Assembly (NCBI RefSeq): GCF_002367995.1
Contig: NZ_AP018207.1
Location: forward strand, 62,001-126,000
DNA from: Calothrix brevissima NIES-22
Lineage (GTDB): Bacteria > Cyanobacteriota > Cyanobacteriia > Cyanobacteriales > Nostocaceae
Direction: 5' to 3'
DNA length: 64,000 bases
The notes beneath the pieces are model-generated. The model was not told where the DNA came from, ran no database searches, and was given only the letters and a program-made list of their open reading frames with translations. Both the position numbers and the translations under genes were made by a program. This document shows positions 1-9,233 of the stretch, in pieces; positions within the stretch are counted from its first letter, which is position 1, and each line of letters starts with the position of its first letter.

Positions 1-767
1 TGTTTAAAGAACTGTCGCGCCGCCTGAAAGAAAAGAACCCAATTTTGGCAGAAGCTTTCCAATTAATGGCAAGAGATGAAGCCCGCCATGCAGGTTTTCT
101 CAATAAATCAATGGCTGATTTTAATCTTTCCTTAGATTTAAGCTATCTGACCAAAAATCGTACTTATACATTTTTTCCGCCAGAGTGGATTATTTACACA
201 GTCTACCTATCGGAGAAAATTGGGTACTGGCGCTACATTTTAATGTATCGACATTTGCAGAAAAATCCTCAATATCAATTCTATCCCCTATTCCGAAAAT
301 TTGAGAGTTGGTGTCAGGATGAGAATAGACATGGAGATTTCTTTAAAGCGTTACTCAGGTCACAACCAAAATTATGGCAGAACTGGAAAGCGCGGTTATG
401 GGTGCGGTTTTTTCTGTTGACGGTGTTTGTTACCCATACAATTACAGTTTTTGAACGCGCCAGCTTTTACCAATCCATCGGTATACATCCGCGCAAGTAT
501 AATCAGCAAGTGATTCGGGAGACGAATAATACCGCTTCCCGTGCATTTCCGTTGATTTTAGATACTAATCACCCGGAATTTTTCTGGCGATTAGAACAGT
601 GTTTTGAAAATAATCAGAAATTGGCAGAGATTAATAAGAGCGATCGCTCTAACTTTGTCAAGTTCTGGTTGAAAGTACCAGCGATTACCGCAATTATCTG
701 GCATATGTTGCGGATTTATCTGGTGAAACCGATTAACGCGGAGTTGACACGGGAAACAGTTCTGTGA
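1..767 (+). CDS. acsF: Mg-protoporphyrin IX monomethyl ester (oxidative) cyclase AcsF, 3' part
   Basis: Aerobic cyclase that makes the isocyclic ring of chlorophyll from Mg-protoporphyrin monomethyl ester, using a di-iron centre. The gene is cut by the window edge: the open frame runs from base 3 with no start needed, giving about 254 residues of a protein that is usually about 350-360 long. The ferritin-like di-iron signatures DEARHAGF and DENRHGDFF are both visible, and the aromatic-rich stretch FFPPEWIIYTVYLSEKIGYW is typical of the family. Cyanobacteria often carry two paralogues (aerobic and low-oxygen forms); which one this is cannot be told from the fragment. No gene follows closely, so it is probably the last gene of its transcript. 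Confidence 0.93.
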   Translation, partial: FKELSRRLKEKNPILAEAFQLMARDEARHAGFLNKSMADFNLSLDLSYLTKNRTYTFFPPEWIIYTVYLSEKIGYWRYILMYRHLQKNPQYQFYPLFRKFESWCQDENRHGDFFKALLRSQPKLWQNWKARLWVRFFLLTVFVTHTITVFERASFYQSIGIHPRKYNQQVIRETNNTASRAFPLILDTNHPEFFWRLEQCFENNQKLAEINKSDRSNFVKFWLKVPAITAIIWHMLRIYLVKPINAELTRETVL

Positions 768-845
768 ACAAAGCAGGAAGCAGAAGAACTTTGACAATGT
801 TATTAGCGCCGTGCACCTACCGTATAATCTTTCGCAATTACTAAT

Positions 846-1020
846 TACTAGGGCGTGTTTTCAAAGTCGCCGTCACCCTACAAAGGTGCTTTTACCTCTA
901 CCAAGTCCGCCTGCGCGGACTACGAGAAGTGAGGCTTTTTAGTCCACGCAGGTAAGCTCTTTTTGTATAGCCTCAGGCTAAAGCCTGAAGGCGTTTGGGG
1001 TTTGCAAACACGCCTTAGTA
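846..1020. mobile_element. MITE-like foldback element, 20-bp terminal inverted repeats
   Basis: The left end TACTAGGGCGTGTTTTCAAA (846-865) matches the reverse complement of the right end TTTGCAAACACGCCTTAGTA (1001-1020) at 18 of 20 bases. Inside are smaller hairpins, such as cctgcgcggact pairing with agtccacgcagg, and a cctcaggct/agcctgagg-like stem. There is no coding capacity. It lies in the gap after acsF together with the hairpin at 1050-1082, and that gap (768-1155) holds nothing else recognisable. Confidence 0.7.
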
Positions 1021-1049
1021 CTCCACCACATTAATTTTGCGGGGCTGCT

Positions 1050-1082
1050 AGATCCCCGACTTCTCCAAGAAGTCGGGGATCT
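1050..1082. repeat. Perfect 15-bp hairpin, copy 1
   Basis: AGATCCCCGACTTCT (1050-1064) and its exact reverse complement (1068-1082) surround a 3-base loop. An almost identical hairpin sits at 17519-17551, so this is a dispersed palindromic repeat rather than a gene-specific terminator. Confidence 0.75.
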
Positions 1083-1155
1083 GATCACCTTCACAGATGC
1101 ACAGCCCCAAACCCTTGTTATGTTTGGTTTCTTAATTTTGAATTTTGAATTGGTA

Positions 1156-1383
1156 TTACCTTTTCACCTTTGGCTTGCTGTCCTCCTTTTTCGGCTTTTT
1201 CTCCTCTAAGCTTTTGACTTTAACTAATACTGGAATATATTGTTGAATCAACCATGTTAAAGTCTCAAGAGTTGAGTTACCTTGGTCAATGCGGGTTTTA
1301 GCTTGTAAGCCAATTAGGAATAGTTGCATTGCCAGTAACAAAGCAATAGTTTTACCGAGAATATCTTGGTGTTGGCGTTTCAT
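1156..1383 (-). CDS. small hypothetical protein with one membrane/signal helix
   Basis: 75 residues from an ATG at 1383 preceded by GAGGGG at a good distance; a longer frame from a TTG at 1398 is less likely. The N-terminal third is a hydrophobic helix (TIALLLAMQLFLIGLQA) after a short basic start, so it is either a signal peptide or an anchor. The C-terminal tail is extremely Lys/Glu-rich (EEKKPKKEDSKPKVKR). Residues 25-55 look helical. I do not recognise a family. It is divergent from the NB-ARC ATPase gene with about 150 bp between the two starts, so they may share a promoter region. Being short, it could still be a chance frame. Confidence 0.45.
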   Translation of the reverse strand: MKRQHQDILGKTIALLLAMQLFLIGLQAKTRIDQGNSTLETLTWLIQQYIPVLVKVKSLEEKKPKKEDSKPKVKR

Positions 1384-1532
1384 GTGTTTGCCCCTCAAAG
1401 AGTTGGTAGCTAAAGCATCTCTTTGGGGTAGTCTCCCTAAGCAAATACCCCAATCTTGGGGAAAATACCTTAAAATCAGGATTCAATCAGCTTGGGGTAG
1501 CCCCAAACTTTCTGGTCGATTTTGGAAATGCA

Positions 1533-4500
1533 ATGCCAAAAACTACTTACGGAGATGTAATCAAAAGGCGAGTTAAGCGTCTATTGGCGGCGTTGCTTGG
1601 TTTTGCGGCTGGGGAATTTGCGGAAGATAATTTGAATATTGAGTACGACTGGAAACAAGCAGATAGCCCTAACCCCAAGCTGACGATGAAAACAACTCTG
1701 GTAACTTTGGAGTTGTTGACGCAAAAAGACGAATATCCAGGTAAGTTAACTAAAACGCAAATCCGCGCCGCACTGCATTTACTCAAGGATTTTGTCAAAA
1801 TTCTGGAAGATAATCGGCTTCAAACTCAGGGTTCTGATGAGTGGCACTTTACATTAAAGCTATGGTCAAGGGATAAAGAAAAGAACCTGGAAAAGTTTGA
1901 TGAGGTATGGCAAAGCAACAAACCAAAGAAACCTCAACAGCTAGAAGCGAATTACCCTGAAGATGAGGATGTTGCTGTTGTACCCCAAACTCAACTGGCA
2001 ATATTTCAAGCGCCACCTTTACCTGCACACTTTGTTGAACGCCCAGAATACAGCGATGATTTAAAAACTCGCCTCCTCACAGAAGATAATCGCACTTTGG
2101 TAATTACGGCGATTCACGGTTTGGGTTCTGTGGGGAAATCGACTTTAGCCGCAGCTTTAGCAGTAGACGCAGAAATCCAAACTCGGTTTTGTGATGGGAT
2201 TTTGTGGGCTACATTAGGTCAACAGCCGGATGTGCTGTCTTTAGTTAGTGGCTGGGTGCAAGCATTAGGAGACTATAGCTTTAAACCTACCAGTGTGGAA
2301 GCAACTACTAATCATTTACGGACGCTGCTTTATGACAAAGCCGTGTTGCTGGTAGTGGATGATGCTTGGAATACACAAGATGCCCAAGCGTTTAATGTGG
2401 GTGGGGTGCGGTGTCAAGTTTTAGTCACAACTCGTGAAGCGGCAATTGCCGATGCTTTAGCAGCCAGCACCTACAGCCTGGATATCATGACACCAGATCA
2501 AGCTATGGCATTGCTGACGAAGAAATTAAGACGGGAAATTACAGGTGCAGAACTTCAGTCAGCCGAAAATTTAGCTCAAGGCGTTGGTTATCTCCCCCTA
2601 GCGTTGGAACTTGCAGCCGCCGAAGTGGCTAGTGGTACGAATTGGGATGAACTATTGGGAGATATTCGGCAAGAGGTAGCCAGATTAACCAGTTTTGACC
2701 GGCCGGAAGCCCAAGAAATTACCGATGAGGCAAGTTTAAAACGCTTGAGTTTAACGGCATCATTAAACTTAAGTGTCAAGAGAATACCTCAAGAAAAGCA
2801 GCATTTTGCTTGGTTGGGGGTGTTGCCGGAGGATGTGAACATTAATAAGATGATGGCGGCGACGCTGTGGGCAATGGATGAGCGTGATGCTGCCCAGATG
2901 TTGGAATATTTACGGAATAAAGCATTGCTATTAACAGGAGTACCCCTGGCTGATGGTACTCCTAGCTATCGATTACATGACTTATTCCATGATTTAGCTT
3001 GTAATTTGTTAACTGCTGCGCCACAGCCAAAGCAAATAGGAGATTTGCCAGGGTTAGGTTTAAATCTTGTTGATGCTCATGCTGCTTTTGTGGAGAAATA
3101 TCGGCAGAAAATCCAGAATAATTTATGGCATACCTTACCTGATGATGGTTATATTCATCAGCATTTAGTTTGGCATTTGGAAAAGGCGGGACTCTTTGAA
3201 GAGATTCACTCTTTATTGTGGGAAGAGTCGGCAACTGGCAATAATGGCTGGTTTGAAGTGCGGGAACAATTGGCACAAACAGGGGGTTACATCACAGATA
3301 TATCTCGTGCTTGGGAATTAGCTCAAAGGAATTGGACTGCATCAACATTAAGTTTGCAGTGTCGCTATGCTTTGATTACTACATCCCTGAATAGTTTGGC
3401 AGCTAATTTACCAAGAGATTTATTACTTGCTTTAGTCAAAAACAAGAAGTGGACTCCCGAACAAGGACTAGCTTACGCCCTGCAAAAACCAGAGCTAGAA
3501 GAGAAAATAGACGCGCTGGCAAAACTAGTCAATTATCTGCCACCAAATCTTCAACAATTAGCACTGCAAAAAGCACTTGCTGCTGCCAGGGCGATTCAGG
3601 ATGAGAATCATCGTGCCCAAGCCTTGAATGTCTTAGCAGACAAACTAAAAGAAGTATTACCAGAAGCACTTGCTGCTGCCAGGGCACTTGGGAATGAGAA
3701 TCATCGTGCCCAAGCCTTGAGTGCGTTAGCAGACAAACTGCCACCAGAGTTGTTAAAAGAAGCACTTGCTGCTGCCAGGACGATTCGAGATGAGAATTAT
3801 CGTGCCGATGCCTTGAGTGCGTTAGCAGACAAACTGCCGCCAGAGTTGTTAAAAGAAGCACTTGCTGCTGCCAGGACACTTGGGAATGAGTATGATCGTG
3901 CCCAAGTCTTGAGTGCGTTAGCAGATAAACTGCCACCAGAGTTGTTAAAAGAAGTATTTGCTGTTACCAGGGCGATTTGGGATGAGTATTATCGTGCCGA
4001 TGCCAGGAATGCCTTAGCAGATAAACTACCACCAGAGTTGTTGCTAGCAGCTCTTGCTGTTACCAGGGCAATTCGGGATGAGAATTATCGTGCCGATGCC
4101 TTGAGCGCCTTAGCAGATAAACTGCCACCAGAGTTGTTAAAAGAAGCCCTCACCGCCGCTAGGTTGATTCTGTATGAGGATTCTCTTACCCATGCCTTGA
4201 GTGCCTTAGCAGATAAACTGCCACCAGAGTTGTTGATAGAAGCCCTCACCGCCTCTAAGGTGGCTCGGAATGAGTATTATCGTACCAAAGCCTTGATTGC
4301 CTTAGCAGGCAAACTAAAAGAAGTATTACCAGAAGCCCTTGCTGTTGCCAGGGCGATTTGGGATGAGAATTATCGTGCCGATGCCTTGAGTGCCTTAGCA
4401 GATCAACTGCCACCAGAGTTGTTAAAAGAAGCCCTTGCTGTTGCCAGGGCGATTCGGGATGAGAATTATCGTGCCGATGCCTTGAGTGCCTTAGCAGATC

Positions 4501-6575
4501 AACTGCCACCAGATTTGTTGCCAGAAGCCCTTGCTGTTGCCAAGGCGATTCGGGATGAGAATTATCGTGCCGATGCCTTGAGTGCCTTAGCAGATCAACT
4601 GCCACCAGAGTTGTTAAAAGAAGCTGTTGCTGTTGCCAGGGCGATTGGGGATGAGTATTATCGTGTCTATGCCTTAAGTGCCTTAGCAGATCAACTGCCA
4701 GGAGTATTGCCAGAAGCCCTTGCTGTTGCCAGGGCGATTGGGAATGAGTATTATCGTGCCTATGCCTTGAGTGCCTTAGCAGATAAACTACCAGAAGTAT
4801 TACCAGAAGCCCTTGCTGTTGTCAGAGCGATTGGGAATGAGCGGAATCGTGCCGATGCTTTGAGTGCCTTAGCAGATAAACTGCCACCAGAGTTGTTAAA
4901 AGAAGCTGTTGCTGTTGCCAGGGCGATTGGGGATGAGTATTATCGTGCCTGTGCTTTGCGTGCGTTAGCAGACAACCTGCCACCAAAAGAAGCTCTTGCT
5001 ACTGCCAGGGCAATTGGGGATGAGTATTATCTTACCAAAGCCTTGAGTGCCTTAGCAGATCAACTGCCACCAGAGTTGTTAAAAGAAGCTCTTGCTGTTG
5101 CCAGGGCACTTGGGGATGAGAATGATCGTACCGATGCCTTTAATGCCTTAGCAGACAAACTGCCACCAGAGTTCTTGCCAGAAGCACTTGCTGCTGCCAG
5201 GGAAATTAGGGATGAGTATTATCTTACCAAAGCCTTGAGTGCCTTAGCAGACAAACTGCCACCAGAGTTGTTAAAAGAAGCTTTTGCTGCTGCTGTGGCG
5301 CTTGGGAATGAGCGCAATCGTGCCATAGCCTTGAGTGCCTTAGCAGACAAACTGCCACCAAATTTGTTGCCAGCAGCTTTTGCTGCTGCTGTGGCAATTG
5401 AGGATGAGTATTATCTTACCAAAGCCTTGAGAGCCTTAGCAGACAAACTGCCACCAAATTTGTTGCCAGCAGCTTTTGCTGCTGCCAGGGCGATTCAAAA
5501 TGAGTATGATCGTGCTCAGGTGTTGATGGCCTTAGCCCAGAAACTACCAGAGGTTTTGCCCGAAGCTATTGCTGCTGCCAGAGAGATTGAGGATGAAATG
5601 ACTCGTGCTGAAGTTTTGATACCTTTAGTAGAGAAACTACCGCCAGAACTACTGCCAGAAGCCCTGACTGCGGCTAGAGAAACTCAGTATAACTATTATC
5701 GTGCTGCGGTTTTGATTGCCTTAGCCCAAAGATTACCAGAACTTTTGCCCGAAGCTATTGCTACTACCGAGGCTATTGAGGATGAGTCTTGTCGTGGTCA
5801 TCGTTTAAGTGAATTAGCGGAGCAACTACCACCAGAATTATTACCAGAAGTCCTAGCGATCGCTCGGAAAATTCAGGATCATGACGAGCGCGCCCATCCT
5901 TTGATAGCTTTAGTAGAGAAACTACCAGAAGTTTTGCCAGAAGCCCTTGCTACGATTAGAGAAACTCAGCATGACTGTGATCGTGCTGCGGTTTTGATTG
6001 CCTTAGCCCAAAGACTACCAGAAGTTGTGCCAGCAGCTATTGCTGCTACTGAGGCGATTCACAATGAGTCTTCTCTTGTGCATAGTGAATTAGCCGAGAA
6101 ACTACCACCAGAATTATTACCAGAAGTCCTTACTGCTGCTAGAGAGATTCAGGATAACCGTTATCGTGCCCATGCCCTCAGTGCCTTAGCTCAAAAACTA
6201 CCACAAATTTTACCAGAAGCACTTGCTACAGCCAGGGCAATGGAGGATGATTATGATCGCGCCGATGCCCTCAGTGAGTTAGCCGACAAACTACCAGAGG
6301 TATTACCAGAAGCACTCGCGGCTGCTAGGGCAATTGATAATGAGTATTATCGCATCAATACCCTCCGTGCCTTAGCTTTCGGTCTGTCACAAATGCCATC
6401 CGCCATACTTTTTCCACTTTGGCAAGATACCCTTCATCATTTATCTGTTCGCACTCGCCCTAATTTGCTGCAGGATATCGAGGTATTGTTTCCAGTTATC
6501 TTTGCATTAGGTGGTGAAGTTGCAACGGCAGAGGTTTGGCGTGCAATTATGGATGTAGGGCGATGGTGGAAATAA
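1533..6575 (+). CDS. NB-ARC (STAND-class) ATPase with 30 C-terminal helical repeats
   Basis: 1680-residue signal-transduction ATPase. Residues 1-135 form an N-terminal domain often seen before NB-ARC in cyanobacteria (LTKTQIRAALHLLKDFVKIL); its function is unknown to me. The NB-ARC core follows: Walker A GLGSVGKST near residue 197, Walker B LLVVDDAW near 272, sensor-like VLVTTRE near 297, GLPLA-like GYLPLALEL near 353, and the MHD-like RLHDLFHDL near 479. After a linker region (about 500-680), 30 tandem repeats of 29-32 residues start at residue 681 (consensus ALAAARAIxDExYRADALSALADKLPPELLKE). They are helix-turn-helix in character, like TPR/HEAT solenoids. STAND proteins typically oligomerise when the repeat sensor binds a ligand; an immune or developmental switch role is inference. 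The start ATG has a GGA eight bases upstream. The repeats are so alike in DNA that copy number could vary or be misassembled. Confidence 0.9.
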   Translation: MPKTTYGDVIKRRVKRLLAALLGFAAGEFAEDNLNIEYDWKQADSPNPKLTMKTTLVTLELLTQKDEYPGKLTKTQIRAALHLLKDFVKILEDNRLQTQGSDEWHFTLKLWSRDKEKNLEKFDEVWQSNKPKKPQQLEANYPEDEDVAVVPQTQLAIFQAPPLPAHFVERPEYSDDLKTRLLTEDNRTLVITAIHGLGSVGKSTLAAALAVDAEIQTRFCDGILWATLGQQPDVLSLVSGWVQALGDYSFKPTSVEATTNHLRTLLYDKAVLLVVDDAWNTQDAQAFNVGGVRCQVLVTTREAAIADALAASTYSLDIMTPDQAMALLTKKLRREITGAELQSAENLAQGVGYLPLALELAAAEVASGTNWDELLGDIRQEVARLTSFDRPEAQEITDEASLKRLSLTASLNLSVKRIPQEKQHFAWLGVLPEDVNINKMMAATLWAMDERDAAQMLEYLRNKALLLTGVPLADGTPSYRLHDLFHDLACNLLTAAPQPKQIGDLPGLGLNLVDAHAAFVEKYRQKIQNNLWHTLPDDGYIHQHLVWHLEKAGLFEEIHSLLWEESATGNNGWFEVREQLAQTGGYITDISRAWELAQRNWTASTLSLQCRYALITTSLNSLAANLPRDLLLALVKNKKWTPEQGLAYALQKPELEEKIDALAKLVNYLPPNLQQLALQKALAAARAIQDENHRAQALNVLADKLKEVLPEALAAARALGNENHRAQALSALADKLPPELLKEALAAARTIRDENYRADALSALADKLPPELLKEALAAARTLGNEYDRAQVLSALADKLPPELLKEVFAVTRAIWDEYYRADARNALADKLPPELLLAALAVTRAIRDENYRADALSALADKLPPELLKEALTAARLILYEDSLTHALSALADKLPPELLIEALTASKVARNEYYRTKALIALAGKLKEVLPEALAVARAIWDENYRADALSALADQLPPELLKEALAVARAIRDENYRADALSALADQLPPDLLPEALAVAKAIRDENYRADALSALADQLPPELLKEAVAVARAIGDEYYRVYALSALADQLPGVLPEALAVARAIGNEYYRAYALSALADKLPEVLPEALAVVRAIGNERNRADALSALADKLPPELLKEAVAVARAIGDEYYRACALRALADNLPPKEALATARAIGDEYYLTKALSALADQLPPELLKEALAVARALGDENDRTDAFNALADKLPPEFLPEALAAAREIRDEYYLTKALSALADKLPPELLKEAFAAAVALGNERNRAIALSALADKLPPNLLPAAFAAAVAIEDEYYLTKALRALADKLPPNLLPAAFAAARAIQNEYDRAQVLMALAQKLPEVLPEAIAAAREIEDEMTRAEVLIPLVEKLPPELLPEALTAARETQYNYYRAAVLIALAQRLPELLPEAIATTEAIEDESCRGHRLSELAEQLPPELLPEVLAIARKIQDHDERAHPLIALVEKLPEVLPEALATIRETQHDCDRAAVLIALAQRLPEVVPAAIAATEAIHNESSLVHSELAEKLPPELLPEVLTAAREIQDNRYRAHALSALAQKLPQILPEALATARAMEDDYDRADALSELADKLPEVLPEALAAARAIDNEYYRINTLRALAFGLSQMPSAILFPLWQDTLHHLSVRTRPNLLQDIEVLFPVIFALGGEVATAEVWRAIMDVGRWWK
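3573..6395 (+). repeat. 30 tandem coding repeats (87-96 bp units) in the NB-ARC gene
   Basis: Units are in frame and 29-32 codons long. The central ones (about 3700-5500) are nearly identical at DNA level, for example three consecutive units between 4330 and 4620. The last eight or so (after about 5520) have diverged. Length differences come from PPELLKE versus EVLPE ends; one unit ends early (LPPKE). The pattern suggests recent expansion or gene conversion in the centre of the array. Confidence 0.95.
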
Positions 6576-6648
6576 TTTGTAATTTACATCTCAAAAGTAT
6601 TAAGTGCGATCGCTTCTCAACAAAATGCGATCGCCCAATTAAAGCTAG

Positions 6649-9087
6649 TTATCCCAGATTTGGCGTCATTACTTTATCTCCAAAGCTTTGACTGCCTTGC
6701 ATATACTCCTCTAAACTAAACGAATCTACTTGAATCGCATCATTACGGGCAAATTCCGCCTCACAGATAAGTTCAACATCTTTCTCGCTAATTACCCCAG
6801 CTTTCAGGGCTGTGGAAATTAACTCATCGGGTTTTAGCTGTGCTAGTTTCCCTGTATGAGTAGCATTTTTGATAGTTTTGACGATTGGTTCGGCTTGGGA
6901 TAACAAGGTAAAAGCTTTTTCCAAACGTCCTAATGCTTCATCGCTGGTGCGGGGAATATGAATACCTGCGGTGAGGCGATCGCGTATTTCTCCAGGAGTT
7001 TGTAATTTATGCGCAATTTCGCTACCCAGTTTGTCATCAGGTAAGGAACCAATCGGATTAAGTCGCCACCACCAAGTCAAGAAATTACCTAAAACTGGTA
7101 CAAATAAATTCTGGAAAATCCCCTCAAACGCTTCCTGCATCTGTGCTAAAGCATATTGCATCGCCCAATGCACAAAAGGTAAATCTTCCGCTTTTCGCCC
7201 TTCGGCTTCAAAACGGCGCAGGGTAGCAGTTGCTAAATACATCCAGGTGAGAATATCCGCAAACCTTCCTGTGAGTTTCTCCCGTCGCTTTAAGGTTCCA
7301 CCGAGGGAGAACATCGCAATATCAGTTAGTAAGGCAAAGGTAGCCGCAGCCCATTGTAATTTGCGATAATATTTAGCTGTCGCACCTGACACTGGTGAAG
7401 CTGCTAAATTCCCACGGGTAAGATAGAGAAGTTTGGCGCGGAAACCATTACGCACCGTTAACCCTAAATGATGCCAGAAAGCTTGATCAAAAGCAGTCAC
7501 ATCTGATTGACTTAGGGCTGTAATTTCCTGATAAACATAAGGATGACAGCGAATCGCCCCTTGTCCAAAAATCATCAAGGTACGGGTGAGAATATTTGCA
7601 CCTTCGACGGTAATTGATATCGGCGTTGCTGTATAAATATTTGCTAATAAATTTCTGGGGCCGCGACAAATTCCCGCACCGCCCAGAATATCCATACCAT
7701 CGTTGATGATTTTGCGGGAGATTTCCGTCAAACTGTATTTGGCGATCGCCGAAATTACCGCTGGTTGTTCGCCTTTATCTACTGCACCACAGGTATAAGT
7801 TCGCGCCGCCTCCATTAAGTAGGTTAAACCGCCAATTCTCGCTAAAGGTTCTTCTACTCCTTCAAACCGACCAATCGATAAACCAAATTGTTGCCGTACC
7901 ACAGCATGAGCGCTGGTAACTCTCGCTACTAACTTCGCCACACCCGTACAACTAGCCGGGAAGCTAATTCCCCTACCTGCGGCTAGGCTTTGCATCAACA
8001 TTTTCCAGCCATTACCAGCCTGTTCCACACCGCCGATAATTTGGTCAACAGGAATAATAACGTTATGTCCTTCTGTAGGCGAATTGTAAAAAGGCACACC
8101 CATTGGGTCATGTCGTCTACCCATAATTACGCCCGGTGTGTCGGTGGGGATTAAAACGCAGGTAATGCCAACTTCTTTACCTTTACCTAAGTAATTTTCC
8201 GGGTCGCGTAATTTAAAAGCTAGTCCTAAGAGAGTTGCGATCGCAGCTAAGGTAATATAGCGCTTCTGCCAATTCAACCGCAGATAAAGCTTCCCATCCT
8301 CACCTCTAAACACCGTTCCTTCTGACTTAATACTAGCCGCATCTGACCCCGCAGTCGGTTCTGTCAGCGCAAAACAAGGAATTTCCTCACCCCTAGCGAG
8401 ACGGGGTAGGTAATAATTTTTTTGTTCCTCTGTTCCGTAGCGGAGTAATAATTTTGCAGGGCCTAATGAGTTAGTTACGCCCACAGTTGCAACGTGAGTA
8501 AAAGAACGCGATGCTAATTTAGTCATCACATTACTGTAGGCGAAATTAGAAAATCCCAACCCGCCATACTCTTGGGGAATCATCATTCCTAAAAAGCGTT
8601 CTTGTTTGAGATAATCCCAAACTTCCGGCGGTAAATCCTTGCGGCGATAAATTTCCCAATCACTTACCATCCGACAAACTTGTTCAACGGGGCCATCAAG
8701 AAACGCTTGCAATTCTGGTGTAATTATAGGGTATGGTTCTTGATTAATTCTGTGAAAATTTGGTTTACCTGAGAAGAATTCCCCATCTACCCACACATTA
8801 CCCGCTTCAATAGCTGCGCGTTCGGTATCAGAGATTTTGGGTAATAAGTTAAAGGCTTTAATGGCTTTGATTAACGGTGATGTGATGATATTTTGGCGGA
8901 TAATTGGGATATTGAAGATGAGGGCGATCGCACCAAAAATTACCCAAGTCCAAATAGGGGCGTGAACAGTTACTAGTAATGTTGCAAAATAAAGCGACCA
9001 AACCCACAAAGGAACGCCGATATAACCAAGCAATAGTAATAGGAAAATTAGCGTTGAAACTATTATGATTGGATGAATAAGGTTCAT
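6649..9087 (-). CDS. fadE: acyl-CoA dehydrogenase, long FadE type
   Basis: Catalyses the first, FAD-dependent step of fatty-acid beta-oxidation (acyl-CoA to trans-2-enoyl-CoA). The 812-residue length and architecture match enterobacterial FadE, not the ~380-residue ordinary acyl-CoA dehydrogenases. There is an N-terminal membrane region (residues 1-65, two or three helices), then EAGNVWVDGEFFSGKPN and FLDGPVEQVCRMVSDW. The substrate/FAD region has PCFALTEPTAGSDAASI and KRYITLAAIATLLGLAFKL, followed by IVEGANILTR-like and IFGQGAIRCHPYV. The chosen ATG (9087) has GGGTGA upstream; an alternative at 9102 adds five residues. It is last in the operon and converges on the NB-ARC gene. Inference: an inner or thylakoid membrane-associated enzyme passing electrons to ETF or directly to quinone. 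Confidence 0.93.
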   Translation of the reverse strand: MNLIHPIIIVSTLIFLLLLLGYIGVPLWVWSLYFATLLVTVHAPIWTWVIFGAIALIFNIPIIRQNIITSPLIKAIKAFNLLPKISDTERAAIEAGNVWVDGEFFSGKPNFHRINQEPYPIITPELQAFLDGPVEQVCRMVSDWEIYRRKDLPPEVWDYLKQERFLGMMIPQEYGGLGFSNFAYSNVMTKLASRSFTHVATVGVTNSLGPAKLLLRYGTEEQKNYYLPRLARGEEIPCFALTEPTAGSDAASIKSEGTVFRGEDGKLYLRLNWQKRYITLAAIATLLGLAFKLRDPENYLGKGKEVGITCVLIPTDTPGVIMGRRHDPMGVPFYNSPTEGHNVIIPVDQIIGGVEQAGNGWKMLMQSLAAGRGISFPASCTGVAKLVARVTSAHAVVRQQFGLSIGRFEGVEEPLARIGGLTYLMEAARTYTCGAVDKGEQPAVISAIAKYSLTEISRKIINDGMDILGGAGICRGPRNLLANIYTATPISITVEGANILTRTLMIFGQGAIRCHPYVYQEITALSQSDVTAFDQAFWHHLGLTVRNGFRAKLLYLTRGNLAASPVSGATAKYYRKLQWAAATFALLTDIAMFSLGGTLKRREKLTGRFADILTWMYLATATLRRFEAEGRKAEDLPFVHWAMQYALAQMQEAFEGIFQNLFVPVLGNFLTWWWRLNPIGSLPDDKLGSEIAHKLQTPGEIRDRLTAGIHIPRTSDEALGRLEKAFTLLSQAEPIVKTIKNATHTGKLAQLKPDELISTALKAGVISEKDVELICEAEFARNDAIQVDSFSLEEYMQGSQSFGDKVMTPNLG

Positions 9088-9119
9088 TATGTTTTCACCC
9101 ATGTGAATAAAGGTTTTAA

Positions 9120-9233
9120 AATCTCACGCAAAGGCGCAAAGGCGCAAAGAAGAAAGCAAGAGTGTTGAAGGCAGAGTGTGAAAGATAAAAATTTATTCCT
9201 TCTGCCTTCTGCCCTCTGCCTCCTGCCTTCTTC
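9120..9233. repeat. intercistronic repeats between fadA and fadE
   Basis: The gap holds the cgcaaaggcgcaaaggcgcaaag motif (9126-9150), seen again at 52014-52037, and a ctgccttctgccctctgcc block (9200-9232). Both are common intergenic repeats of this genome; the same gap type recurs between every pair of fad genes here. Confidence 0.6.

Noticed and set aside
3529-4605. Minus-strand open frames of 116-135 codons with His-rich repeats inside the STAND ATPase gene
   Set aside because: They are the antisense of the tandem coding repeats; open only because the unit length is near a multiple of three.
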